From Heterobasidion occidentale (lineage: Eukaryota; Basidiomycota; Agaricomycetes; Russulales; Bondarzewiaceae), in contig JBCAQO010000002.1 in the NCBI GenBank assembly GCA_039111635.1, positions 1,116,001 through 1,180,000 of the forward strand: DNA of 64,000 nt. Reading direction: 5' to 3'. Positions 22,053 through 31,393 of this stretch are shown piece after piece (within the stretch, counting starts at the first letter, position 1; each line of letters begins with the position of its first letter). A program made the position numbers and the translations under genes. The notes beneath the pieces are model-generated. The model did not search any database. It was not told the DNA's origin and saw only the letters and a list, made by a program, of their open reading frames with translations.

Positions 22053-23670
22053 AACGTCCTGCATGACGTTAAACTGTGAAAAGATAAGAAGGGGGAAGTA
22101 CCTGACCATTTCGCGTTGCAGCCCTCCGGTCTCAAGATGAAGGACAAGCATTCAACACTCTCGTTGTCAAGAGGTATTCTGACAAGCGAATCGGGCGTCC
22201 CGCTTGGATCCCCAGTTTTACAGGGCCCTTTCCGCATTAGGAGGCCCTTAGGATTCACAACATAACCTTGGTACTGGTACATGAATGATGCATGAATATT
22301 GGTGGGAAATCGTGTTGCATGTTCACCGTTGGGGAACGGTGGACCAACCTCGCTGTCAAGGTCTGACAGGTGTCTTGGACGTCCCACTTTGGATCTCCGG
22401 TTTTACAGGGTCTTTTCCGCATTAGGGGACCCTATCTGCGATGCAGGAACTGATGGCCGCACTCCATTAGTACCCAAAACGGAGAAAATACATCCGCAAC
22501 GATGTAAAACTACGAAAGGCTTGGTCCGCAATGACGATAAACTAGTTACCGTCTGGAACGACGCTAAAGCTACCAAGACCCTCGGAGCGTGGTTGTATTC
22601 TGGCAGACGGTGGAAGTGAGGGCCTCCACCGTTGCAGAACCCTGCCGACTAGGTTGAGGCGCTTCCATATTCCATACGCCCTACAGTAAAAGAATATGGG
22701 GTCGACACGGTTCAATTCCGTGCGAGGGGTTTGGGGACATGGAGCGGGTTGTCATCCTTCCGACAAGGCCACGACTACTCCATGGCGCTCCCATTCTACC
22801 CTTGAAGTCCGAAGCAAGGATTCCGCTTCAAGGGCCAGTCAAGAGGCAACTGGGATCGTGCCTCATGATTCATAGCGTCCGCAACGACGGTAAACTACGG
22901 ACGCCCTCCATGGCGTTAAACTGGGACTACCCTTACCTTACAGGGTCATGAGCAGTGTCCAAACATGAGATATGTTTCGACATTGCTGCGTCCGCAAAGA
23001 CGTTAAACTACCACTCCTTTCGGCATAGGAGATGTCGATCGACTTCGTTGTTGACGCCATGATGTTGATCTAGTCCGCAATGACGATAAACTATTATCCC
23101 CTGTTCTAGGGGCCATATTGGAGCTGGGATTACCGCTTCCAGCTGCAATAGTCCGAAATGACCTTAAACTACCCTCACCCCGGAGGATTAAATCTATCGA
23201 GGCTCGGGAGGTTCAAGCCAGGCGATAGCGGACGTCCGCAATGACTATAAACTAGTTGCCGTCCTTCATGACGATAAACTGAGCTGCCCTTCTGTCTACA
23301 GGGCCATGTGAGTTGTGTCAAAATAGGCTTAAAGTCTATTCTCGCAACTCTATAAGTTATCCGGTTTGATATAGTATAAACCGTCACCATCTTACCTCAA
23401 TGGGAACCCTGTCAAGAAGGAGGAACTGGTCTACGGCCCTATGCGCATCACCGATGAATGTTCCGGCGCGCAGAAACGCCTGCTATCTTGTTTACAGGTA
23501 CTCCTACGTTGGAAGATGGATAGGTCCGCAACGACCTTGGCGTAAACTAGCAGGGCAGTCCGCAACGACTTATGTATAAACTAGCCTCAGTCCGCAATGA
23601 CTTAAGGATAAACTAGCGTACGTCCGCAAAGACGCAAAACTATGGACGTCCGGCACGACGTTAAACTACC
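22053..23670 (+). repeat. Array of sixteen short covarying hairpins in the Gypsy-1 3' non-coding region
   Basis: Sixteen units follow the plan stem (3-6 bp), hexaloop close to CGCAAY, complementary stem, 0-11 nt, then TAAACT(A/G). Hairpin positions: 22053-22070, 22489-22506, 22524-22535, 22550-22563, 22876-22889, 22901-22916, 22989-23002, 23073-23084, 23151-23162, 23234-23245, 23260-23273, 23522-23537, 23557-23570, 23589-23602, 23621-23634 and 23646-23661. Stem sequences differ but stay paired: AACGTC/GACGTT, TACATC/GATGTA, ACGCC/GGCGT, AGGTC/GACCT, AGTC/GACT, CGTC/GACG. Twelve have at least four pairs. The region has no long open frame. The pattern implies an RNA element on the element's plus strand, possibly a protein-binding or packaging array; the role is unknown. 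Confidence 0.8.
22195..22434 (+). repeat. Two copies of a larger hairpin unit in the Gypsy-1 3' region
   Basis: A block of about 55 bp occurs at about 22195-22250 and again at about 22379-22434. Both share GTTTTACAGGG and TCCGCATTAGG. The stem is AGGGCC (22222-22227) with GGCCCT (22243-22248) in the first, and AGGGTC (22407-22412) with GACCCT (22428-22433) in the second, so one C:G pair became T:A while pairing was kept. The word TTACAGG or CTACAGG recurs near 22937, 23297 and 23492. Confidence 0.6.
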
Positions 23671-24465
23671 AGGACATACCTTACGCTGACCCCACATAAT
23701 TACCGTCAATGTGGATACCGTGGTATATTCAAGAGACCATGAGGTTCAAAGTCTATTCTTCAAAGTCCTTACCTCGTGTCCAATACCCTTGGTGAAAAAC
23801 AAACTCTGGACGAACACTCAATCTCTAACCTGACAAGGCCACCGTATGGGGCTGACAGAGTTAGGGATCTTCAAAGGGGTCTTGCCGGACTCAAAACAAG
23901 TCAAGAAAAGTCTATTCTTGATAGGTTGGTGGGCCTAAGCCTTAGTAAAGCGATCAACCCACACACCTGGAGTCCCCCTCGATACCGGAGATCAAGGAGA
24001 TGAAGATCTATCCTGGAAACACTGAGACATGGCCTTCGGCACTTTGGAAGAAGAACGACACACACCCATCCACAGACGAGTTTCTATTTCATCCTATAAT
24101 CATTCGCACACCTTTCTGCATCGTCGCCAGATGACACTGGCTCATCAACCTACCAGGGAGCCCTGGTCGAGTAGCTGCCTATTGACTCTAGGAGTGTACT
24201 CACACAAAACGTGCGGTGAAGGAAGAACACCGGGAGAAGGGACAGGGCATTGTGGCTATGCCCCGAACTTCAAATCAAACAGCTCAACGGAGAAGGAAAA
24301 CTCCTAGGCGTTGTAAACGACGTAGGTCGGTCTTCGCCCCAGAAAACGAAGTGATATTGGGAAGACGCATCCCAATCTATTTGACGACCAGCAAGCAATT
24401 GTATGTGGAATGACGATGAAGCTTGTTTCTGCTCAAGCGAGTAGTCCCCTCAGGAGTTGGGACCT
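23671..24465 (+). other. Remaining Gypsy-1 3' non-coding sequence
   Basis: Short open frames only (for example 23776-24003 and 24216-24413), none with a recognisable domain. The sequence lies between the hairpin array and the polypurine tract and belongs to the element. Confidence 0.4.
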
Positions 24466-24478
24466 AGAAAGGGGGTAA
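24466..24478 (+). promoter_or_regulatory. Gypsy-1 polypurine tract
   Basis: AGAAAGGGGGTAA directly before the 3' LTR at 24479: the plus-strand primer site for reverse transcription. Gypsy-2 has the very similar GAAAGGGGGTGG before its 3' LTR. Confidence 0.75.
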
Positions 24479-25100
24479 TGTTATGACTTGACCGATCGGG
24501 ACCCTTTGGGGTCGGTCTATCCGATGGATCAAGCATCACATGCTAGGCGGCTCCACTACGGAGCGTACACCAAGGTATTCGGCATGTCCTTAGGAGCCGA
24601 CAAGACCGATGGTTCTTCAAGACATCGGTAAAGGCTATATGAGAGGGACATGAGGCTCACAGAGTTCACACAGTAATGAGAGGCGTATTCACATGCCATG
24701 GGCTTAGGGCTTACGGGTAAGCACCTCGTCGCACCATGATGGATCAGTGCGACTGGAGAAGTACAAGAGTAGGCACCGGCTGAGAGAGACGGCGACCACA
24801 GCTCTCCTAGGATGGAAACCTGGAGAAGCACACGGACTCTTACCCTATACCCTATACAGTATATAAGGCCCATAGAATAGGCTGAGGATCTTCAGTCTAT
24901 TCTCTTCGTTCATTCGTATCTTCGAATACGAATCTCTTCGTTTCCCCCTGTATCTACACATACAGGATTCCTAGAGCCAATCATTATTCCCTCCTGTATC
25001 AACGCCTGATACAGTCGAGACTTCGCCCACCACTCAGTCCATTGTGTGACCTAGGGAAGAACCTGTTACTCTTGAGTTACTGAACGAGCAGTTCGTAACA
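24479..25100 (+). repeat. Gypsy-1 3' LTR
   Basis: 622 bp, ends TGTTATGACTT and GTTCGTAACA, almost identical to the 5' LTR at 14292. Followed by the target duplication GTTTT and then by the right arm of the TIR element. Confidence 0.93.
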
Positions 25101-25791
25101 GTTTTTAGGCCTTTTTTCACAATTTTTCTCCAGATAGGGGGTCAGGCCTCCCCCCTATTTTCGGGGGTCCTGACATTAGTGATTTGGTACTATACTTAGA
25201 TCAATGACGCATCTTAGCTTACGGATCTCGATCATTGACTTCGGTACCTAAGAAGCGCACAGACCAGATCGTGATCCTGCCCTAGATACTTCTTTGTATA
25301 TTTAGCCGAGATGAGCTTCTAAGAAGCTCAGCTCATTCACCTGTAATATATTCGATCTCTGCACTGCACCCGGTGTCTGGCTACCTTCCTAGCCCACACT
25401 TCGTGATCTCTGTTAGATCTGAAACTCCTTTACACGGTCTGACGACGCACTGGCTTTGTCTCCCTTCTCTTCTTACACCCTCTTCACACACTACTACACT
25501 GGACTCGCCGCCTTCCGCGTTCTCAGTTGGACACCTCCCCGTGTTATCTGTTGGACAGGAGAAGATCATCTAGTTCCTCCTCATCATTGAGAAGACCTCG
25601 AAGATCATCTCCTTAACCTCTTTGAGGACAAGGCAGAGAACAACCCCGAGTTCCTCGAAAGAGCCCAAAGACGGTCGGTCGTCTTCATTCATTGGAGCCT
25701 CCGACTCTACGACGCTGTGGACGTATTAGCCTAGGGATCCCCTTCGTGCATCGGTGCACGTGATAGGTCTCTGACCTAACAGTCCCGACCA

Positions 25792-26993
25792 GAACTGTGT
25801 GAGAGTGCAACATAAAGATTAAACAAACTGAGTTTACCAGATGGCGGTGATGCAATGTCAATGACAACAAATGGTATCGTTTGGCCTTGCGACCGGTAAT
25901 CTGTAAATGCATACGACGCAGTCATCGGGAACTGGCGACGACGAACACGTCTAGTAATAATCTTGCGACGCTGTGTTGGAATCTTGATCTGGAAGGTCCG
26001 GGATGTAGGCTCAATTGGTATGACAGAATCCTCCAGTCCTGGCAATTGCGTGGCTCGTGTGCAGTGCATCTTCACAAGGATGTATATTGGCACAAATTTC
26101 AGGTGCACAACCATTGCATCACTAAAGTCCGGTTCTTCTGGATGAAGAACAATCTTGACAATCTCTCCTTGAGCACCGTTTGTTAAGTCAAGATCAGTCG
26201 CGACATTTGTCGTGACCATAACTTTCATCCCAACGGCAAACTCAGTCCTGTCTGGAAGATTGTTCCGCTTATTTCGCCGCTTCCCTTGTGTGTTACTATG
26301 CCAACTTGCAACTCCATACCATTCAGCTAAGGTAAGAGGTCGATATGATCGGTCCTTTATGGTGTCTTCTGCCATGCATACAAAGAGTTGAGAACCAATA
26401 TCCTGACAATGTTTTTTCAGTGCGGCATCATTCCATTGTCGGCGGACAGCATGTCGGGGGGTAACGAGGGCTGCTGTGCTCCAGGGAGATGATGAGAAGT
26501 CAGTTTTGGGGCAGGATGGGTTCGAGATAATGAGACCACGGAGCATGGTCAGGTTTTCTTGTGTAACATGACCATATCGTAAATTTCTCAGAAAATCACA
26601 CCAGACAGGATCCATGACACGCATCTGCTCCGTAAGCAGAACAACATCTTGAAATTCCGAGTAGATGCCTTGTCCTATCTGAGAATCAACAGAGTCATGG
26701 GCAGGGTTTGCCGGAAAATAAAGGGCCTCCCCTGGTCCACATGCAACTGGAGGAAATTGGTGGAAATTGCCACATAATATAACGCTGATCCCACCAAATG
26801 ACCGGTCGGAGTTCGATTGACCAGGCGGCTGCTTTCCGGTACCGATGTTGTGCGAGAGTTGTGCCAGGAATGACTTTGAGAGCATAGAGCATTCGTCAAG
26901 AATCAGATACTGGAACGGCCTCCAAAACTGGTATAGTTTAGCCTTTGTTTCGTCTCCAATAGCATGACCGGATTGTGAGATCATTCTGATTGT
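25792..26993 (-). pseudogene. Helitron RepHel helicase, middle part
   Basis: Open minus-strand frame between the LTR-C and LINE insertions. It has ISQSGHAIGDETKAKL, Walker B LILDECSM, motif III VILCGNFHQFPPV, TEQMRVMDPVWCDFL, and motifs V/VI near 25800-25870 (FTDYRSQGQTIPFVVID and NLYVALSHSSGRD). These are the hallmarks of the Pif1-like SF1B helicase of Helitrons, which unwinds DNA during rolling-circle transposition. The frame is undamaged inside this piece. The Walker A part lies on the other side of the LINE at 33255-33437 and the last part at 12953-13113. Confidence 0.92.
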
Positions 26994-27203
26994 GTGTGTG
27001 TGTGTGTGTGAAGTCATGTATTAACGTCTAGTGGTGGCGTGCCGCATGTCTAGACGTGTAGCTGTATGTACTCTACGGTAGTGTGAATGTATGTAAGCAT
27101 GATCCAACTCTATGCTCTGCATTGGCCCTCAAGGGGCATGTGTTTACCTCAGGGAGGTTGGGTCGCATGGCGAGAATTATGGTGGTATAGTAAGGTATCG
27201 TAC

Positions 27204-30200
27204 TTAACTGTTGTTTGGTCCGGTAGCAGGTGCTGTGTTTAACCAGCTGCGTAACGTGGCCGCCATCTGTCTCTGTTCCGTGGTTCGAATCTGCACGAGT
27301 CTCGTCGCTCCTCTATGTCCGCCTCCTCCTCGCGCTCGGGGTGTGGTTGCTTGTGTTCGTCGCTCGTTTCGGCTCCTAGGTCTGTCCAGCTCCGTCTCCA
27401 TGGTCTTTGGCAGGTTCAGGTCTCCGAATGTCTTCTTGAAGCGCTGGGTTTCGTGTATGAACTCGAATAGGTGTTTGAACATCGATGGGTTGGATAATAG
27501 TTCGGAAAGGTTACGGCTCGCTCGCCCTACCGCTTGCTCAAGGCGGTGTCGACTGTCGGTAAAGCTTCGGCATTCGAGAAGGAAGTGGGCCACCGTCTCA
27601 TCGCGCTGCCCACACGCGGGACAGGTGGGGTTCTCGAACTCGTCTGGACGTATACGGTGTAGATGACGTTGTAATGGTGCGTGGCCAGTGCGTAGTTGCA
27701 TAAGGTAGCGGCATGTCGACGTGGGAGAGAAGAAGTGATTTTCCGAAACCTGTTCGAAGGTGCTGTGGGATCTATCCTCTGCAGCTTTTGCCATCTCGGT
27801 GACTGTTCCATGAGTTTTTTCCAGCGCTTCTTGAGTCCATCGTTGAACCTTTGCCTTGCCGCCGACCGGCTGAAGGGAAGCTGTCCCCTGATCGCCTTTG
27901 GTAGTACTGTGTCCATGCTCGTGATTCCTCTCGCTGCCGCCTTCGCTTCCTCGTCACTTCTCTCGTTTCCTACAATATCGACGTGCCCTGGTACCCATCG
28001 TAAGGTTGGTTGTCCTCTGCCTCTGCCTCTGAACTCCTTCTCTACCTTGTCGTGAATTGCATCGACAAGATACGATCCTGGGGTGCTCCTGGCTATCTTT
28101 GTGGCCTGTATTGCAGCGACGTTGTCCAGTGCTATCGATGCCGAGCGATGCGGTGGTTCGTTTTGTATGAGCTGTAAAGCAAGAAGGATGCCGGTAAGTT
28201 CTGCTTCGTATACGGTGTGATGTTCTGCTCTGCCAAGGTGCTTGTGCAGCCTCGCTTTTTCGTTACCGTGTCTGAACAGGACCGCCGCTGCCCCTACTCC
28301 CCCTTCTATTAGAGATCCATCTGAATATACCTGTATTTCGTCTCTGTTTTGTTTCTCGGCTTCGATGGCTCCATCTTTGTTGGGTGCAATGCTCGTTTGG
28401 ATGGCTGACTGCCACTTTGGATCGAGTCGCACGGCTTTGATGTCTTCAAATTGGCTCGGAAAGATGGCGTAGGCTTCGTTTAGGAGCCTATGGAGAGGGG
28501 AGCGATCTGGTGTACGGGTTGTCGCGTCTGCGGCCGCTATGGTGTGTCTGTAGAGGGGATGCTCGTCGGCTAGTGTTGCCAGTCTGGTGGCTTCGTCATG
28601 GCACTTTTTGTCGACCAATAGGCTGAATGGTAAAAGATCTGCGTGTGCATCAAGAATATCAGTAGCGGTGGTGCGCATGGCACCGGTTATGTGTATGGCT
28701 GCCTGTCTCTGGACTCTGGCTAGCTTCTCTATCATGCCTTTGGAGCCTTTGCCCTCACGCGATGGTGGGGACAAGAAAATGTCCACCCCATACAGCATTC
28801 TCGGCAGCGCAACGCTGGTGTAAAATTGTCTCATGTATCTCGTAGAGACGCCTTTAGAAGGGCGCGCCAGCCGTCTGTAGTGTGTCACCCACTTTGTGCC
28901 TTTGGCTAGTGCAGACGCGGCGTGCTCCTTGAAATTTAGCTCCTGATCGATTATAATGCCGAGGAATTTGTGAGATTTTGATGGGTGGATGTGCGTACCT
29001 CTCAGAGTGATGCTTGGTCTTTCCAGCGCCCTGTACTCGAACTTCTTGTCTTTCTTTCCCCTGTTGCGTGCCTCCTCTCTCGTGCGAACACGATGTCTCG
29101 CTTTCACCTTCTCTTTTTTCCTTGTGAACCCCACCAATGCAAACTTATCGACAGCGAAAGTGCAGTTGTGTGTGTCAGCCCAGTTGAAGGCTCCGCCTGC
29201 TCGTTCCATCATATCCTGCAGCTTGTCAGCTGCCTCTGCCATCGTCTCAGCTGTTGCGATGTATGCGGTATCATCTACGAAGGCCACTCCGTCTTCTCAA
29301 TTGGCCCTGTTTGGGACATCTAGCAGGTCAGCATTGTAAAACTGAAATAAAATTCCGGACAGCGGGCACCCCTGGTCCGCGCCACAAGGGAATGTGAGCC
29401 AGTCTGATGTGTATCCATCGAAGATGAGTTTTGTGCGTCTGTGTCCTGTCTTGATACGAATCCACTCCGTGTACTCCTTTGGGACGCCTCGTTTTCGCAT
29501 ATTGTGGACGAGACGGTCTAAATTAATGCTTGGAAACGCTCCCTTTATGTCCAAGAAAAGGACACATGCCGCTTCTTTGTTGTCCATGGCGTCGTGTAGT
29601 TTGCGCGTGACATAGTGAAGTGAGTCTGTCGTCTTCCGGCCGGCTCTGCAGCCAAAATGTGTGTCGGGAAGGAGGTGATGGAGTTCGGCTAGTTGCATTA
29701 GTTCAGACGCGATGCAGGCTGAAAGAATTTTGGCGATAGTGCGGAGTAGGGCGATTGGCCTGTATGCATTAGGATTGGAGTAGTCTGGTTTGCCGAGTTT
29801 TCGTAGTACGAGCGTCCGCGAGTCTTTCCAGTCCTGAGGGTAGATGCCAAGCGAGAATGTGGCGCGGAAGATGGGTCCAAGAAATGGGACTAGGATGCTT
29901 GCGCAGTTTTTGTAGACAATATTTGGGATGCCGTCGTCGCCGGGGGCTTTGAGGCCATGGAGTCTCTCTATGGCTCTGTAGATTTGAGCGTTGGTTACAG
30001 GACGGAAGGGAAATGCTGGTTCAGGGTAGCTGTGGTCCATCGGGCTGGGTGCCTGAGTCTCGTCCTGTGAAAAGAAGCTTTCAAATAAAAAATGGCTCTT
30101 GGCCTCGTTAGTCTCCACTTCTACTACTGCGCCATTCTCTTCTTTGCGCTTGAGTGTCGGAACGCGCGCCTGAGCCCCATCTGATGAAGTTTTATCCACG

Positions 30201-31393
30201 TACTTATTTGCTATCCATATTTCCTCGCCCTGCAGGTTCTCTAACCATTCCTCCCAATGTGTCTTCTTAGCCTTTTCAATTGCATCTGCGTAGTTCCTCC
30301 GTGCCTGCTCATGCTCCTCATGCGCCGTGTGTTCCGGGTCGGCTCTGTGCCTGTAGGCTCATCTTGCGAGTGTTTTGTTTGTTTTCTTCATTTCGGTGAG
30401 TTCTGTTGTCCACCACCTTTTTGAGTACGGGGATGGCCTGGACTTGGGAACATTACGCTCGACAGCTTTTTCGATAGCTTCCGTGACGCATTTGAGTGCA
30501 GCATGAAATTCTTGTGGGGTTTGTAGCTCCGGTGGTACGCTGTCCCGTGTGTCTGGGAGATGGGCGCGTAGCGTGTCCTTGGAGTCCTTCCAGTCTACCT
30601 TGCGAAAGTTGAATTTCGGGGTGTTGATCTCGAGGTGCCGCTCGATGTCCAGGCTCGTGAGGATTGGGATGTGGTCGGTTTTCGGTGGCCTAAGTTCGGG
30701 AAAGGTTTTACATTGAAGTATCCTGTCGCGAAAGTCGTCAGTAATGAATACATTATCCGTTCTCGTGTAATTTCCAGAGTTCATGGCACGTAAGGTGGGG
30801 ATATACTTCTCTAAAGCCATCACTAAGCCGTGGTTTGCTGTGATCTCGATCAGTTCCTCCGCACTTTCCAGGTTCGACGACGTAAACAGGTGTTGGTTGC
30901 GTGGCTCATCCCACATGGGGTGATGCCGATTGAAATCTCCTACCCATAGGGAAGCGACTCTTTCATTTGGTGCATTGCGTCGCCTGGTTCGCACGTATGT
31001 GTCTACTGTGCGTATCGTCTCCGAGTGGGTGCAGTCATTGTAGATGTTGACTATCTCCAGCGTGCCTGCAGCGCTCGTTAAGCGGATTGCTGTCGCGTCT
31101 TGGGAGTCTATTGGTACTATCGTCCATTGGTCGGTACTGATGCGGGTCCTGATCATAATGACGGAGCGCGTCTTTGTGTGGTCCTTACGGTGTGATGGGG
31201 GGTATACCGTTCGCCAGTGTGTGTTTGCTCTCGTGTTACCCCAGTGGTCGAGGTATGGTTCTTGGATGCACGCTATGTCTACGTCTTGTTCTTGCAGGGT
31301 TTCTAGTAGATCTTGTTGCGCATACATTGATTTATTCGTATTCTGTTGCCAAATTTTCAGTAGTATGGGTGCGGGTGAAGGTGTGTCGTTCAT
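27204..31393 (-). pseudogene. LINE ORF2: endonuclease, reverse transcriptase, RNase H; two TGA stops and a frameshift
   Basis: Endonuclease (31393-30600): QQNTNKSM, DIACIQEPYLD, SLWVGDFNRHHPMWD and KTDHIPILTSL carry the EEP catalytic residues. RT (about 30000-29200): HGLKAPGDDGIPNIVYK, LDIKGAFPSINLDRL, GADQGCPLSGILFQFYNADL and FVDDTAYIA. RNase H (about 28350-27950): VYSDGSLIEGGVGAAAVLF, EAELTGILLALQLI, LDNVAAIQA and WVPGHVDIVGNERSDEEA. The C-terminus has CPACGQRDETVAHFLLEC. TGA at 30359 and 29297 each replace a likely CGA, typical of 5-methylcytosine deamination. A frame change near 27745 moves the last domain to another frame. Confidence 0.92.

Larger units (their letters stand above)
14292..25100 (+). 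mobile_element. Gypsy-1: full-length chromodomain Gypsy retrotransposon
   Basis: Both LTRs are complete and flanked by the 5-bp duplication GTTTT (14287-14291 and 25101-25105). Internal order: leader, gag, protease, reverse transcriptase, RNase H, integrase, chromodomain, an extra 3' ORF region, then about 2.5 kb of non-coding sequence with a hairpin array, and a polypurine tract AGAAAGGGGGTAA at the 3' LTR. Protease before RT, integrase last and a chromodomain place it in the chromovirus branch of Ty3/Gypsy. Near-identical LTRs indicate a recent insertion, yet pol has several one-base deletions. Two further solo LTRs of the family lie at 40931-41510 and 50963-51573. Confidence 0.93.
13357..25171. 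mobile_element. Non-autonomous TIR DNA transposon (8-bp target duplication), interrupted by Gypsy-1
   Basis: The left end begins AGGACCCCTGAAAATAGGGG at 13357 and the right end is its inverted copy ending GGGGTCCT at 25171, 22 bp with one mismatch. The 8-bp GACATTAG is present at 13349-13356 and again at 25172-25179. The intact LTR-C copy at 49536-50379 has only one such octamer at the same place, proving insertion. Without Gypsy-1 the element is about 1.0 kb. It has no transposase frame; the left arm repeats short GCCAAATTTT and GTTCGGA words. An 8-bp duplication is typical of hAT elements, but the termini do not have the common CAGGG start, so the superfamily is tentative. Confidence 0.88.
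13114..25791 (+). mobile_element. Solo LTR of family C, interrupted by a TIR DNA element
   Basis: Left part 13114-13356 begins TGTTAGGACCGCGTCCTAAC; right part 25172-25791 ends GACCTAACA. The two ends are flanked by the 5-bp duplication GTCCC (13109-13113 and 25792-25796). A second copy of the same LTR, uninterrupted and inverted, lies at 49536-50379 and matches both halves, giving an original length near 0.85 kb. No internal region of this family is present in the window, so its class (Copia or Gypsy) cannot be told from here. The insertion target is the Helitron helicase coding sequence. Confidence 0.88.

Noticed and set aside
22053..23670. Hammerhead ribozyme or CRISPR-like interpretation of the repeated motif.
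   Set aside because: The CUGAUGA and GAAA core of a hammerhead is absent. Spacing is irregular and the repeats are not identical, unlike a CRISPR array.
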